A DNA stretch of 64,000 nt. Source: Acanthococcus lagerstroemiae (Eukaryota; Arthropoda; Insecta; Hemiptera; Eriococcidae). The position numbers and the translations under genes are program-made. Below are positions 1 through 12,315 of the stretch, piece after piece. The notes beneath the pieces are model-generated. The model worked only from the letters and a program-made list of their open reading frames with translations, made no database searches and was not told the DNA's origin. Within the stretch, counting starts at the first letter, position 1. The number at the start of each line of letters is the position of its first letter. The stretch covers positions 42,454,806-42,518,805 of the forward strand of contig CM063106.1 in NCBI GenBank assembly GCA_031841125.1. The letters run 5' to 3'.

Positions 1-168
1 CTTTTCGTTTTTTGATTCCATCTTGAAAAACCCCGCATTTTAATTAATTCTTCGAAACTGTTTGGCTTGGTTGGCTCACAAGCGTTTTAATTTTCAAAAA
101 CTCCTTTCCACCATGTATACCTCTCAAGGTAAGCAGGTACATATCGCGTATAGAATTATTTTACAAAC

Positions 169-285
169 CTTCATGCCTTGCCACCTCGCGATCGCGCGTA
201 GTGGCCGCAAAGCTCGTAAAGTCCGCAACGATCTGAGTACCTTCCAGTTTTCGTTTTCTTCGATCAACAAACTGAACACCGACAT
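169..285 (-). CDS. NaCP60E: Channel exon: domain III S3 end and S4 voltage sensor
   Basis: 39 codons, phase 0 at both ends. The acceptor is tgtctgtggcag|ATG and the donor ATGAAG|GTTTGT. S3 ends MSVFSLLIEENEN; S4 has basic residues at every third position: K15, R18, R21, R24, R27 and R30, in VLRSLRTLRALRPLR, followed by AIARWQGMK leading to the S4-S5 linker. It is separated from the previous exon by the smallest intron here, 123 bases (286-408). The next exon (S4-S5, S5) lies beyond position 1. Confidence 0.95.
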
Positions 286-408
286 CTGCCACAGACACGA
301 ATACCTGAGTAAGTTACGTTACCATTTACCATCGACTCGGGTAATTTGAACAGATCACCCGCTCGATTTTTATCGCGAATGCGATGCTACTATAAATAGA
401 GGACTTAC

Positions 409-724
409 AAAGGCGATGACGAAATCGAGGACTGTCCAAAAGCTGCCAAAATACTTGTAAAAACCTAAGGCGATCCACTTGAGAACCATTTCGACGGTGA
501 AGATGACACAGAAGACGAAGTTTGTCCAGTATAGCACCTTCTTTAGCAATAGATTATTGTCTAGGTAAATATCCTCGAAGCAGAGCGTAATGCTGGACGC
601 GAATATCAGTACGAGGATAAACCATTCGAAATACGGATTGTCTACCATGTAAAGTACTTTGCTGCGAAATTTTATCCAACGTTCGCCGAACCACGAGTCT
701 ACACAACCTTCGCACGCTGGACAT
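409..724 (-). CDS. NaCP60E: Channel exon: domain III S1, S2 and start of S3
   Basis: One base plus 105 codons. The acceptor is gtgctttgcag|A and the donor GCCTTT|GTAAGT. It starts with a cysteine cluster CPACEGC (1-7); S1 is about residues 31-47 (YFEWFILVLIFASSITL), followed by CFEDIYLDNN. S2 is about 63-83 (VLYWTNFVFCVIFTVEMVLKW) and S3 begins FWTVLDFVIAF (95-105). The SSITLCFED wording points to the DSC1 type rather than para. The MLCR start seen in a simple frame is intron sequence. Confidence 0.95.
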
Positions 725-1999
725 CTGCAAAGCACAAATCCTAGTCATTAGAATACGATCTTCAATAACGTAGTCTGCATCGAAAGCTAACAGTTTCTGG
801 TTAATTATTCTGCCCGATCAACCAAACAAACCCATAAAACACTCGCTAAGGGGAAAAACCTACTACCCAAAATTAAAGATAACCGAGGACATACGACCAG
901 CGATAGAGAAAAAATAACCTAAATAGCTACCGAATTTTATAAAGAACTATACTCTGACCCAAGGCCGGGAGGAGGGGAACCTAATAGTTGGCAGCAGGTT
1001 AACAACAATAACGAAGATACTCCCCCTATAACCCCCACGGAAGTCGAACTAACCCTCAAACGATTGAAACCAGGTCGGGCCCCAGGTCCGGACGGGATTG
1101 AGAACGATAGCCTACGAATATTCAAGAAGGTATTGACAGAACCACTGACCAACCTATTCAATTGGGTACTCTCCTCGGGTCTTCCGCCCAAGCAATGGTG
1201 TGATTCGGAGATCATTCTACTTCATAAGAAGGGTGATCGCTCCGAAATCAACAACTATCGGCCGATCAGCCTGAGCTCAAATATTGGTAAAGCATTTATG
1301 AAAATTGTAAAAAACCGAATATATAACATTTTGGACTGCCAACAAGCAGTGGAACAGGCAGGGTTTAGGAAAAACTTTAGCACAATAGATCATATATACA
1401 AACGCTAAGCCAACTTTTGGAAAAAAAAACAAGAAAATTCAATATAAAAATGGCGATAATATTCATAGACTTTAATAAAGCTTTCGATTCCCTCTTTCAT
1501 GATAAAATTTGAATTGCTTCGGCACAACAGGGGGTCCCGAGTAAAATTATAAACATTTTGGAAAAATTATATGGTAATTCCAATGCTAAAATCAAACTAG
1601 ACAAAGAAAGCGATGTATTTCCCATTAAACGCGGGGTAAAGCAAGGTGACCCACTCTCGCTTAATATTTTTAACGCGGTACCAGAACACATCTTTCGGCA
1701 ACTAGACTGACAGGGAAGGGGGATAAAAATCAAAATGAGAAACAACAATCTATATCAATTCAAAACTCTAAGCAACCTAAGATTCGCAGATGACATTGCG
1801 ATTATTGCTAAAAACGGCGATGAGCTAAGAATTATGGCGGAAGATTTGAGGAGAGTTAGCGCGGAAGTTGGCCTGTCAATCAACCCGGAAAAAACGAAAA
1901 TAATAACGAATATCGAGAACCTAGGCGTAATCAAAATTAACAATAAGAATATAGAAGTAGTTTCAGAATACAAATACCTAGGCCAGACACTCTCAATAG

Positions 2000-3568
2000 A
2001 TATTTATTTACAGCTCTTGTTGGGTATTCCGTTCTATTCCACACTTCTCTTTGCACTTACTGTGCCAAGGGTAAGACGGGGAAGCGGGCCCCTCCCTGCC
2101 CTCAGCCTTCTCTACCCACCCATTATTGGGTATGAGCCTCCCCCAGTTCTCTCACTTTATCCTTCCAGCTCCTTCTTGCCCCCAATCTTGAAATGTGGCC
2201 CCCGTATCTCCATTTATTTTTCTTCATAACAAGACCAAAATCTTCTAGGCGTGTTTTGGCCCTGATCTCTTTGGTTTCTACTTCATCCCTTAGCCTCACT
2301 CCCAGCATGCTCCTTTCCGTTGCTCTTTGAGTAACCTGAAAGCGCGTATAATTTGTTTTTGTTAATGCCCAAGTTTGAGCCCCGTAAGTTAATACTGGCT
2401 GTACACAGCTGCGCCAGACCGCCGCTTTAGTCGTTATTGGCAAACGGCCTTTGAAAATCTGCCACGTTTGCCAAAATTTCCTCCATCCACTTTGAATTCG
2501 ATTTGATATTTCTTTTTCTCTAGCACTATGGAAAGAAATTTTTTGGCCTAGGTAGTCAACCTCCTTCACCCACTCTATTATTTCATTATTAATTTGTACC
2601 TCTACTTCCTCGGCGTTCGAAAGTAGTTTTGTTTTTTGTGCATTTACGGATAATCCTGCTATCTTACACGCCTCTAGAAACTCCTCCGCATTCCTTAATA
2701 GTTCCGGCAAATTGTTTGAAAACAGTACAACATCATCCGCAAAGCGTAGGTTATTCAAAAAGTCGCCCTCAATTTTGACCCCTCTTCCCTCCCATTCCAA
2801 CGTACGCATCGCTTCCTCAAGCACACAGTTGAATAAATTGGGAGACAGCGGATCTCCTTGCCGGACTCCCCTGTTAACAGCAAAGGCTCTTCCTGTTTTA
2901 TCAAGCTTAACATACGCCAACGCCTTTTCGTACATCTGACGAATAATTTTGATTACTTTTAAATTAACCCCCTGTGTTCTTAGAGCCTTCCATAAAAATT
3001 CGTCGTCAACCGTGTCGAATGCTTTTGTGAAATCGATGAAGAGTAAAAAAAGCTCAAAATTGTATTCATTTGCTTTTTCAATTAGTTGTTTCAAAATAAA
3101 AATTTGGTCGATCGTTGATCCATTTTTCCGAAAACCAGCTTGCTCTCTCGGTTGTTGTTCGTCAAGCTGCTTATGCACTCTTTCTTTCAAAATTTTAACG
3201 AAGAGTTTGCCAAGATTAGATGTTAAGCTTATAGGGCGATAATTTTTAATTTCATCCCGTTTCCCTTTCTTAAATAGTAGAATGATCTCCGTTATTTTCC
3301 ACTGCGAGGGGATCTCTTCCGTTTCGACAATTTTGTTGAATAATTTTGTTAATATGGGGGTCAATTCTGCCCCAAATATTTTAATCTGTTCGTTTCCGAT
3401 TGCATCCGGTCCCGCTGCTTTGCCAATTTTACAACTGCCAATTGCGTGTCTCACTTCTGACTGCAATATGCAGGGGAATTCACACTCCATCTCAAATTCC
3501 GGCAACCTTACCTGTACATTTGACGAGCTATTTGTAATTCTCACTCGTTTCTCGTACAACTCATAGAC
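2000..3568 (-). mobile_element. RTE-type LINE B inserted in LINE A, 5'-truncated
   Basis: Sits in opposite orientation inside LINE A. Removing it restores the reading frame of A across the join, which fixes the borders at about 1999 and 3568; atag(a) occurs at both borders and may be the target duplication. The 3' end carries aaataaata simple sequence. The endonuclease region is missing, so the copy is 5'-truncated. Confidence 0.85.
2123..3567 (-). CDS. Reverse transcriptase ORF of LINE B (truncated)
   Basis: About 480 codons open without a stop. Motifs in order: KAAGPDAIGNEQIK, EIILLFKKGKRDEIKNYRPI, EQAGFRKNGSTIDQI, FIDFTKAFDTVDDEF, NRGVRQGDPLSPNLFN, the catalytic LRFADDVVLF, then the thumb region and GGHISRLGA near the end. 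The enzyme copies element RNA at a nicked target. The first ~20 codons of the longest methionine-started frame are antisense LINE A and not part of this protein. The open frame suggests a fairly recent insertion, but lack of the endonuclease domain makes the copy inactive on its own. Confidence 0.88.
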
Positions 3569-4384
3569 AACAAAACAGAAAAAGAAATAAAAATTCGTAG
3601 GGCAAACGCTTGGAGGGCCTTTTGGGCGCAAAGCAAAATATTGAAAAGCAAGATGAAGTTAGACACGAAAATCAGAATATGGGAGAGTACTATCGCACCT
3701 GTCCTTACCTACGGGGCCCAGACCTGGGAAACTACCAAAAAACAAGAAAAATTATTGAGACGACACAAAATTCCTTGCTTAGAAGCATTCTGAAATTAAA
3801 AATTAAAGACCATGTTAAAATAGAAGAAATAGTCAGTCAAACTAAAGCCAAAAATATCTGGGCAACCATTAAAAAACTAAAATGGAATTATGCGGGGCAC
3901 TTGGCTAGGAAAAACGTACTGAAATGGAATAGAATTCTAACGATGTGGGTCCCGCACCAGGGCTATAGAAACAAGGGGAGACCGGTCAAGCGGTGGGCCG
4001 ATGAGTTCGTCCAAGAAATCGGAGGTCATTGGCCGTCGGTAGCAAAGGACAGAGTGAAATGGAGGGATGCGACGGAGAGCTATACCGAAGGAGGAGTAAG
4101 TGTGGGGTGGGTTCACCCACCTAAATAACTAAAATGTAAATCCAAATCGAATATCTATATCGCGTGTATATGGCTCCTTATTGGGCTAAGCATTATAATA
4201 AAAAATAATACAATAAAAATGAAAAAATTCTGCCCGAATTGGTTCCCATGTACTGCAATCCGAGCATATAACCGATTTTTCAAATCAATATCTTGCTAAT
4301 ATGGATTGTGACTTGCAGCTATCAGTGTTTTATTTAATTCAGCACAATATCTTCACTGACATTTTTTGAACGAACGAAATCGTC

Positions 4385-4640
4385 ATGACAGATTTACGGC
4401 GTTTTGAGTATGCAATATTATTAACATTTCGAGTTAATTCCGATATCTGTGGAATATTCACGGCGATGCAATTATGCAATTATATTAACACTCCAGTCAT
4501 GTTTTTGCTTCATTCGAATTAGAAGTATAATATTATATTTTTTATGATGTAACGTCTTCGATTCGAAGTCACGAACATTGGGGTAGAGAGAAAATCTTTT
4601 TTCTTCCCGACCGATAATCGGAAATGGTATTATTTGTTTA
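4385..4640 (+). repeat. Dispersed repeat X, copy 1 (partial)
   Basis: Begins gacagatttacggcgttttg and matches, in the same orientation, 33990-34190 and 56037-56160. It is A/T-rich with no convincing coding frame. It lies just downstream of LINE A in the intron before the domain III exons. The remaining 4216-4384 and 4641-4816 show nothing recognisable. Confidence 0.75.
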
Positions 4641-4816
4641 TACTTATTACAAATGGAGTTTAATGAGCATGATGGTTTCCTATGATCACAATGATTCTTA
4701 CAGACAGCTTCCTAAGCAGCGTTCGAGCCGTTAAGTAAATTTACCCGCAGAAATTGACATACTGTTCAGCGAAAAAACTGATAAAGCATAAAATCTCGCC
4801 TCACAAAAGTACTCAC

Positions 4817-5075
4817 TTCTCATAAAAATGAGGTGGAAAACAGTCTTGCGGTACTTTTACTTTCTTGCGATATCCGAATCCTGGAAAACTACCCGGATTA
4901 TCGACAAATCTGCCTTTCGAGTCTCGTCGACCACCTAATGTCAGCTCGTCAACATAGGACGCCAACGCCATCCACGACTTCTTCTTGTTATTCTCCGGTG
5001 ACTGGTGTTTCTCCTCTGGACTCTGAACTTCCTCTTTCACGTTCCCCATTTCCTGATCCATGTAGCTCAGATCTT
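4817..5075 (-). CDS. NaCP60E: Channel exon: end of the II-III linker before domain III
   Basis: 259 bases: two bases, 85 codons and two bases. The acceptor is tttttgtttgcgtag and the donor GAGAA|GTGAGT. It opens DLSYMDQEMGNVKEEVQ, then a charged stretch, SYVDELTLGGRRDSKGRF and VPQDCFPPHFYEK. The DCFP..Y motif precedes domain III in insect channels of this family. The last two bases AA plus A of the next exon give K. A methionine-started frame begins five codons late; the true exon start is set by the acceptor. Confidence 0.92.
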
Positions 5076-8000
5076 CTACGCAAACAAAAATGTTCTCTCG
5101 TTATTCGTTAATCAGAGCAACCAAGTACGAGTGATGTGCAATGTGCTGTTTGCTCAGCGAATAAATACGAGTAGACTTACATACGTGCACAATGTTAGCG
5201 TTAAAATGTATTATATAATTTGTTGAAGTATGAAATAACTATAGTTATTTCATGCAGTACAAGTGATGATCAGATGACGTGCATAATGTCACAGTATTCC
5301 GATCTCTTGACTAGTTTTTTCAGGAGATGTTGTGGAAAGTATACAATAGAAATGACACACACGAGCTAGAGGATACAATGGCAAGTAAAAATGACGTGTC
5401 TGACCCATGCCCTGAAGCTGCAGATGAAGTGCAAGAATGAATATTTTGTGATACGCCGCATGTACTCAGGAAAACACATAATTATCTTCATCAGCCAGCA
5501 TAGGCGATGTCTGTGAGAGAGCACGGAGTATGAAAAAGGGACGAGAGGATTCCGAACCCTGCCTACAACAAGCAAAGAGAATGAAATAGAGCAGTCCGAT
5601 GTTATTTTCCCCGATCCAGTTTTTAGTGGACCTAGTTTTTGGTGATACCTACTCAGTGATGTTCACACATGCACTCACAGTTGGCCTCATGTCAATTGGG
5701 GCGCTCTAGAGGCCGAACTAATGAAGCTACATTGTTGGAAAGAGGTGTGTTCAATCTATATACTTCTGTTAGTATCAGTGATGTTTATTGACATAAGTAA
5801 TTTGAAATTGGAAGTCTTTTACTAAAAATTTTGTTTAAACCAAAGGCAGCAGTGCCGGTTAGTAATGAAAATTTTTATCACGTTATTGTTATTTTCGGGT
5901 TGTAGATAGAAGTAAGTAATGAGATGTTTGTGGGGGTGTTGAAGCTGTAGGATTCGAGGATTTCAAAAACGGAGTAACATTGATAGTGTGCGGTCATTAA
6001 TTCACCATTATTTTATTTTATAGATGCAACGGATGTTGCTCTCCTCGACCGTGTCACTAGATGGGAAGTTTAAAAATGTGTTTGCAAGAAATTTTTTAAA
6101 ACTGCACCAGATTGCAAATGAAATGTACCAAAGAAATGTTTGATATTTAAAATTGTACCAAAATGTAGAAGAAATTATTTTAATAAAAATCTTCCAAAGT
6201 CTTTAAAATGTATCAAAATTTGCTAAATGCATTAAAATGTACTAAAACTAACCTAGAAATGTTGAAACGCACAGAAATTGCACCAAAGTCTACCAAAAAT
6301 AATGAAAATGTACTAAAACGTCCTAGAATCGTAGAAATCACCAGATATTGTATTAGAAAAGTTCAAAATGTTCCAGATAAGGTACAAAGGTACCAAATCT
6401 GGCAACATTGCTCCTCGATGAGGACGATGGACTCATATATTTGTAGATTGTAGTGGGGCTATTGAAAATATGTACAGATATATCTACCTGTATTACATGT
6501 GTGCAGATTATCCTTTTTTTTTAAATGATTTCTATTTATGTACTTCTTACCATGCGATACATTTATGCAATTTTTCACAAATAGAATATTTACTTATACC
6601 CTATCAAAGATGCCTCACGCATTACCTGCGAAGTTTACTACTCCATAACATTCCCTCTATCCTGACATAGGATCAATCGAGATAATTTCAGGTTGTCCCG
6701 GGGTCAATTTGGCGTGCGTGCACCGCCATACGCCCCACCATCAACGACCAACCCATTGCATGTATTTTCAGCACTATCAATGTTACCCGCTTTCGATGAT
6801 TTCTACTTTGAATTTTCAAAAAATTCTGTCTCCTTAACCTGATATATTCCAATAACCAAACCAGATTCAAATTTATTATTCAAAATTACACGTATTTTCA
6901 CGAAAAAAAAAACTTGTGCTATCAAATGGAGTGATTTCGATCTTTGGGGTTATTTTGATTATTTTGGATCACGAGCTCACAGAGGAACGATAACATAAAT
7001 ACTGTGTAAGATTGAAAACATGTTGTTTACATGTATCAGATGGACGCTGTGACGGAGGCAAGATACCATTGAATCGGATGTTTAAAAAATCAAGAAATAA
7101 TAAAGATACTGTACGTCAAGGAACACAATTTTCTAAAATTTGGAGCTCTGAAAACTGAATATAATGGTTCGTGAAGATATAATGTTAGTGTAACTATACT
7201 CGTGGTTCTGTTTGAATAACTTCTTTCCCGTTGCATGTTTACTTTCTTTTTTCTTTCTTCTCCTTGCCCGAAATGTACCTAATCTTCTCCCCATCATTTT
7301 GCATGGTTTTTATTTCAATATAAAAGTGACCCCAACCTACTGGGTCACTTTGATTGCATTTTCAATCACTCTCGTTGAACTACATTCCATCGAATTTGAG
7401 TTCGCACAAGGGTCACTGGAGAATGACTAACATTCGAAGTTTTTTACTCCTACTTCCTGCCTTTAGAATGCGCTGTAAAGTGACCACACATTATTTTGGA
7501 ATCAAAGTCACCCTGTCCGATAGTATTCAAAATGATTAAGTAGAAAAAATCAAAGTCACCCCGTTCGATAGTATTTAAAATAGGTAATTAGGCAGAAAAA
7601 AGAGAAAATAGGCGAAAAAACGTTGTTTTTTTCCCCGTCAGTGTTACCCTCGATTATTGGTAGGTGATTTTAAGTGCCACAACAGCAGCACGCGATGCAA
7701 TAAATCATTATGTTTTTACTATAACGACTTCGTAGTGTTTAATTAACTTATAAATATAGTTATTCATAAAACATTCTTTGTAAAAATGACTAATTTTTTC
7801 AATAAGATATGTAATGAAAATAATAACTTGTACCTAGGTTATGTATTTTCACGGCCATGCTTCGGTGATGTTATAAAATGACTAATTAATTCATACAATC
7901 TCCAGTAAATGCATGGCTGTTTCTATTTATTATATGCCTTTCCTAAAACGTGTAGTTATTACCCAGAATAACTAGTTATTTCACACAATAATGACATTAT

Positions 8001-8406
8001 ATACCCTGACGCTAACATATTATGCATAGGTAGGTATATAAAATTACTGCCCGTTTCTAGGGTAACTACCGCAACTAATATTGTATAGAATACTCGTGTG
8101 TACAGGGTGGCCTACTGGCACTGGCAGTTACACTATCATTATGATTACTGCTACCACTACTACTATTACTACTTCTATTGCTATTATTATGGTTACTACT
8201 ACATACAATGTGTTCATAATTTAAAATATAATTTATAAAATCATAAGATATTTAATATTAAATTTTGAATAACTTGTTCATGATATTATTTTAGCTCTAT
8301 TTTACTAATTTCTCTAACTTCCTGTTGACCGAAATTCGTCAGTTCAGCTATACATATATTCGTGGTATAGATTCCTTCGGATACTGGGCCAGAGAAGAGG
8401 ATCATT
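5076..8406. other. Intron sequence without a recognised gene
   Basis: Only short random frames. 6060-6400 contains degenerate units of the type aaaatgtaccaaa. 7530-7575 repeats the phrase atcaaagtcaccc with cgatagtatt from 7501-7530. 8122-8210 is an imperfect ctactattact trinucleotide microsatellite. None reads as a known element end to end. Confidence 0.6.
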
Positions 8407-9175
8407 TTTTTTTTTTTTAATAGTGTTTTTATTTTGGAACTGTACAATGTGCATACATTTACCAATACAGACTATGAATGTAGGTAGACACGTGGGGAAA
8501 AAGGTTGTCGAATTAACGAAAACTATGTGGGGAGCCCTTTAATTGGGGCCGACACACATAATCTTGTCAAGTTGATCCGAGCCACCCCCCCCCCCGTGTG
8601 ACACCATTTAGTTATAGAAAGAAACTAAAGTATTCAAGTGAAATTTCAATTCGGGTTGGACAAGCGTATAACCCTCCCACAACTGCAGGGGTCTGGGGTC
8701 GCTTCGACTCATTGGACCCTGACTTATTATTCGGACAACCGACGGAAAATTTGAGCAGTGAGCCTTTCAAAGGGGTTCCACATCATCCCTAGTTTCGGTT
8801 TTTTTTATCCGCATAATTCTATCATTTTAAATCCCTGGACTTTCCCTCGGTATGAGCTTTGACCGGAAAAGCCAGTTGCTTAGTCAATACCTCGGTGGGT
8901 CCAGGAAAATATAATGCCCAAGCGTTCGAACCTTGAGTTATACACTGATTCCGGACAAGCCAGAAAATCCAGGAGGTATAAAGCTCAATTTCGAAGTTTC
9001 GCTGTATTAGAATTTCCAAACACGGAACCTTTCGCGAATAAAAATAATAGAGGTAAACTGGATTTCGATTTTAAAAGCACATCCCTTTATCGCTTCACAA
9101 ACGTTCGAGGAGACCCCCGCCCCCAAGACTACTCACATACTGAGTGCCTTGGGGGTTCGTTACGTGGGTCCTAAG
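8407..9175 (-). mobile_element. Possible 3' end of a minus-strand retroelement
   Basis: A run of 15 T at 8407 next to tgtttttattttgg reads, on the minus strand, as an AATAAA-containing 3' end followed by poly(A). The sequence to 9175 is richer in G+C than its surroundings and includes a C-homopolymer at 8585. No reverse transcriptase motif is visible, so the element type is unknown. Confidence 0.3.
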
Positions 9176-11453
9176 ACATGACTATAACCCCCCTGATTCC
9201 ACTATTTGCCTTTTACGTGCACATAATCGACTTACAATTTTAAATATAAAGAGACTTTGACTGACTCGCGACTAGCTTCATTACTGGAAACGGAGACCGG
9301 TACTCACATTGTTCGATGATTTGATTCCACTCGCAAAAAGTCCGGAAAGTAACAATCAAAGTGACGACCAAGAATTTATATGAATTTAATGTTGAAAAGA
9401 TGCAAACAACTTATTGCCACAGATTATACCAAAAAATTACTTTGCAACAAAAATCGCGTGGATTTTAGTAAACGTTAATGTTCATCGGAGATACCGCGGA
9501 TCGACGAGTGCCAGTAGTGAAGCTGAAAGCCCAGAAACATTCTGATTCTTCACTCAAAAATCCTCTTCGAAGTCGATGCGTTTTCCCCTATGGTCGCAAT
9601 CGATTACCTCTCCTTTTAGAGGGGAAACCGATCTATGGCTACATAGTGTTGTGTGCACGATTGTTTTTTCGATTCAAAATTTATTGGAAAATTGTATTAT
9701 GGAATCGGCGCCGCTATGGCAGGATACCCGAAGTGTACGTATGAACGCCTCGAGTATTATTCCGTACGAAAACTTCAACCTATCGATTTTCGAATAATGA
9801 AACCCCCAAATTTGCTCGGCGGCTCACAACTAATTTTAACGATAACATGAGCGAGAAAGCGAACAAAAGTGGGGTGATTAAAGTTATCCCAAAGCTGGGG
9901 TAACTGAGGCAACTTTGATCACCCCATTAAGCGCTCCTACAGGAGTGCAATATAAACTAAAAAAATTGTTTTTGCGGCAATTATTGGCTTATAATAAAGA
10001 ACATCCAAAGCTGGAAGCCTTTCTTCCTCTAACCCTTAAACTCATTAAGAGAGAGATAGACATATGATGAAAAGTGATCAAAGTTACCCCGTTTTACAGT
10101 ACTCGCAATACATGTAAATTGTCGTAAAATAGATATTAGTATCCATGTTGGAGTGTGAGTGAACTTGGTAGATTCTATATGTAGGGTGTGCTAATTCACA
10201 ATTTTTTCCTTCTGTAGTTCAGAGCGCTTTCGGCTGCTATGCCATCTTCAGTCCACTGAAGATAGCATAGCAGCCGAAAGCACTCTAGACTACAGAAAGA
10301 AGAAATGGTGAATTGGCACACCCTACATATAGAAAATACATATTAGATTAGCAGTCGCGGAAAAATGAGCCCAAATCTAGCCGTTAAGAGTCATTCAGGT
10401 AAGTTGTGCACTTACATACAGTGACGTAGAAAAAACGCGTAACTAACGTGCTGTCGTGTGCGTATCTTTACTAATCGTTTTGTTACGCGTTCACTTCGAT
10501 AGTTCTGCACACATCTCGGGTACGCCTTCTCGGGCTCACTTATAAATTTCCGTGACTGCAGCCAAACTCCAGTAACTTATGTAGACCAATTATCGCGGTG
10601 TAGTAAGTATGAGAGCTAGTTTCCCCTCGAGCCAGGACTTATTGTTAGTAATTTCATTCCGTCTATGTAGGTACAAACATAGTAGTTCAGACACGGGAAT
10701 TGGATAGAGAGTCTACGACTTGTAAACTGTACAACCCTGCTGGTGCGCAGCTTAAAAACGAAGCTGTTTATACGTTTAAAGAAAACGCATTGTACGCGTG
10801 TATACGTGAATATAAATATGAATAATTACTCGAGTCCTGCCCGAGGACTCGTAACTCGAGAGAAATCAATCGTCACTGGTTTATAAGAGACGAGTAAAAC
10901 GCTATAGTGTGCGATTGTACACGCCGAGCGTACAAGAGACTAGTGCAAGCTCTCGACGGACTCGGTTAATTTCATCACTCACACAACAGACAACGTTATT
11001 AGACTTTACAGGACTTGGAATTGTTCGTTTATTGCCAAGAATTTTCGAATAACAGTGGGACAAATGCTCGTCGACACGATCTACTTAGGTATTCGTCACT
11101 CGACGAGTTGATTTTTGGTGAGTACTCGTCTCAACGCTGTCTCGAGTGAGCGCTCATGCAGGACTCTGGCATTAGCATATTACGTACCTACAAGAAGTAT
11201 AGACTAATACGCAGTATATATACTACCTACTATATACAACTAAAGTTACGAGCCTACTCGCTAAACTATGCTACGAGTAGTATCTGATAAGTCTTAAAAT
11301 GCGTAGGCGTAGAAAATGAATAGGCGAAAAGGAACCCGTAACCGACGCGGTGACGATAGTAAGCAGCGGTTGTTAATTTGCGATTAGGTGATTAGCAGGC
11401 GGTAACTATAGCTGTGTCGGTTACCGAGTCTCCTTCCGCTGTAGAATATTAAC
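9176..11453. other. Intron sequence with one hairpin element
   Basis: No gene recognised. 9870-10100 repeats variants of aaagttaccccgtt/aactttgatcacccc, resembling words at 7320-7575. The palindrome at 10173-10334 is annotated separately. 10340-11450 is rich in tactcgt/acgagta words, with no coding frame of note. Confidence 0.55.
10173..10334. repeat. Near-perfect 162-bp palindrome (hairpin MITE)
   Basis: The left half begins ttctatatgtagggtgtg and the right half ends cacaccctacatatagaa. The centre, cttcagtccactgaag at about 10253, leaves only two unpaired bases. A few mismatches and small gaps separate the arms. It resembles a foldback MITE; no clear target duplication is visible. Confidence 0.85.
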
Positions 11454-11705
11454 CTCGGCTACTTTCTCGTCGGATGGCTAACATATACGATCTTCTATGA
11501 GTTCTATTTGGCGGACTACTTTTACCATTTAGCGAATTGAACGCATTATTGTCATTGGTCAGCGGATAGTCGCCGTCGGACCCCAGAGTTGGCGCGTTCA
11601 ACATCACCTCCTGCATGATCTGCTGATACAGGTCGTCGTTGTCCGAGTGCTGAAGGCTACACGCCGGTGAAGGTTGGTTCAGCGTGCTCTGGAAGTACCC
11701 GGTAT
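11454..11705 (-). CDS. NaCP60E: Channel exon: II-III linker with two possible donors
   Basis: 252 bases: two bases, 83 codons and one base. The acceptor gtccgacag|AT is the only one whose phase fits the upstream G; the codon is GAT (D). An in-frame TAA lies just upstream, so the frame cannot extend further. The polar product includes DNDDLYQQIMQEVMLNAPTL and, at the end, RTHRRSYMLAIRRESSR. The donor used here is CGAG|GTTAAT. A second donor, ATG|GTAAAA after 11526, is also phase 1 and would drop 24 codons. Both join correctly to the next exon as GAA (E). Confidence 0.78.
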
Positions 11706-12058
11706 CTGTCGGACAGTTATCGTTCATTAAATCACATTACATTTGGAATAGCTTCATGCCTACGGCTGTTCCTGAACTATGCTCACATTTCCTAATTTGA
11801 AGCGGTCTAATTCGTTGTTTTGTTTATTATTGCCCACGTGATGCCTATACCTGAGAGATACATATTATATAAACTGTGAAATATTACACAGGTATTTACT
11901 CGCTAGATTTTTTTGTGTCACTTTCACAGAAATGCGATCTCTCCCAAGAGATTGTGCGTCAAAGTATTGCTCGACTATGGAGCGGGTTGGGGGTAAGGGG
12001 TTGAGAATAAGTAAGATGAACTACATTCGGAGATAGTAGAAACACGTACTCGATGGTA

Positions 12059-12315
12059 CAGGGGCGTAGCCAGGGGGATTAGGGGATGAATCCCCCCCCC
12101 CCTGAGAGGAGAATATTTTACATGCTGGCAGTATCACAGTAAATGCGCGAAATGAAATTTAAATTCATATGCATGATTGAAGTTGAAAAGCACAACATAC
12201 TGATACGTCAATGTAAAAATATACAGTTCATATTAGGTGTAACACCCCCCCCCCCAAATAAAAAAATAAAAAAATTGCTGATCCCCTCCCTTGGAAAACT
12301 CTGGCTACGCCACTG
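12059..12315. mobile_element. hAT-type MITE with GGGGCGTAGCCAG ends
   Basis: Terminal inverted repeats are CAGGGGCGTAGCCAG and CTGGCTACGCCACTG. Flanking octamers CGATGGTA (12051-12058) and CGGTGGTA (12316-12323) match at 7 of 8 positions, the target duplication length of hAT transposons. The 257-base interior has C-homopolymers and no transposase. A relative lies at 41363-41623. Confidence 0.8.

Larger units (their letters stand above)
806..4215 (+). mobile_element. RTE-type LINE remnant A, split by a nested LINE
   Basis: A 5'-truncated non-LTR retrotransposon lying antisense in the channel intron. The reverse transcriptase reads from about 870 (one early nonsense codon) with GRAPGPDGIENDS at about 1076, NYRPISLSSNIGK, GVKQGDPLS at about 1635 and the catalytic FADD at 1788-1799. 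It breaks at about 1999 and resumes at about 3569 (EKEIKIRRANAWRAFW), ending with the RTE-style tail domain (AGHLARK, GRPVKRWADE) and a stop at about 4128. Several stops and frameshifts show it is dead. The 3' end is an A/T-rich simple tail near 4200 rather than a long poly(A). Confidence 0.85.

Noticed and set aside
62..349. Plus-strand frame of 95 codons at the left edge
   Set aside because: It is antisense to the domain III S4 exon, whose minus-strand reading has a perfect arginine ladder and splice borders.
2712..3566. Several plus-strand frames of 75-97 codons
   Set aside because: Antisense to the LINE B reverse transcriptase.
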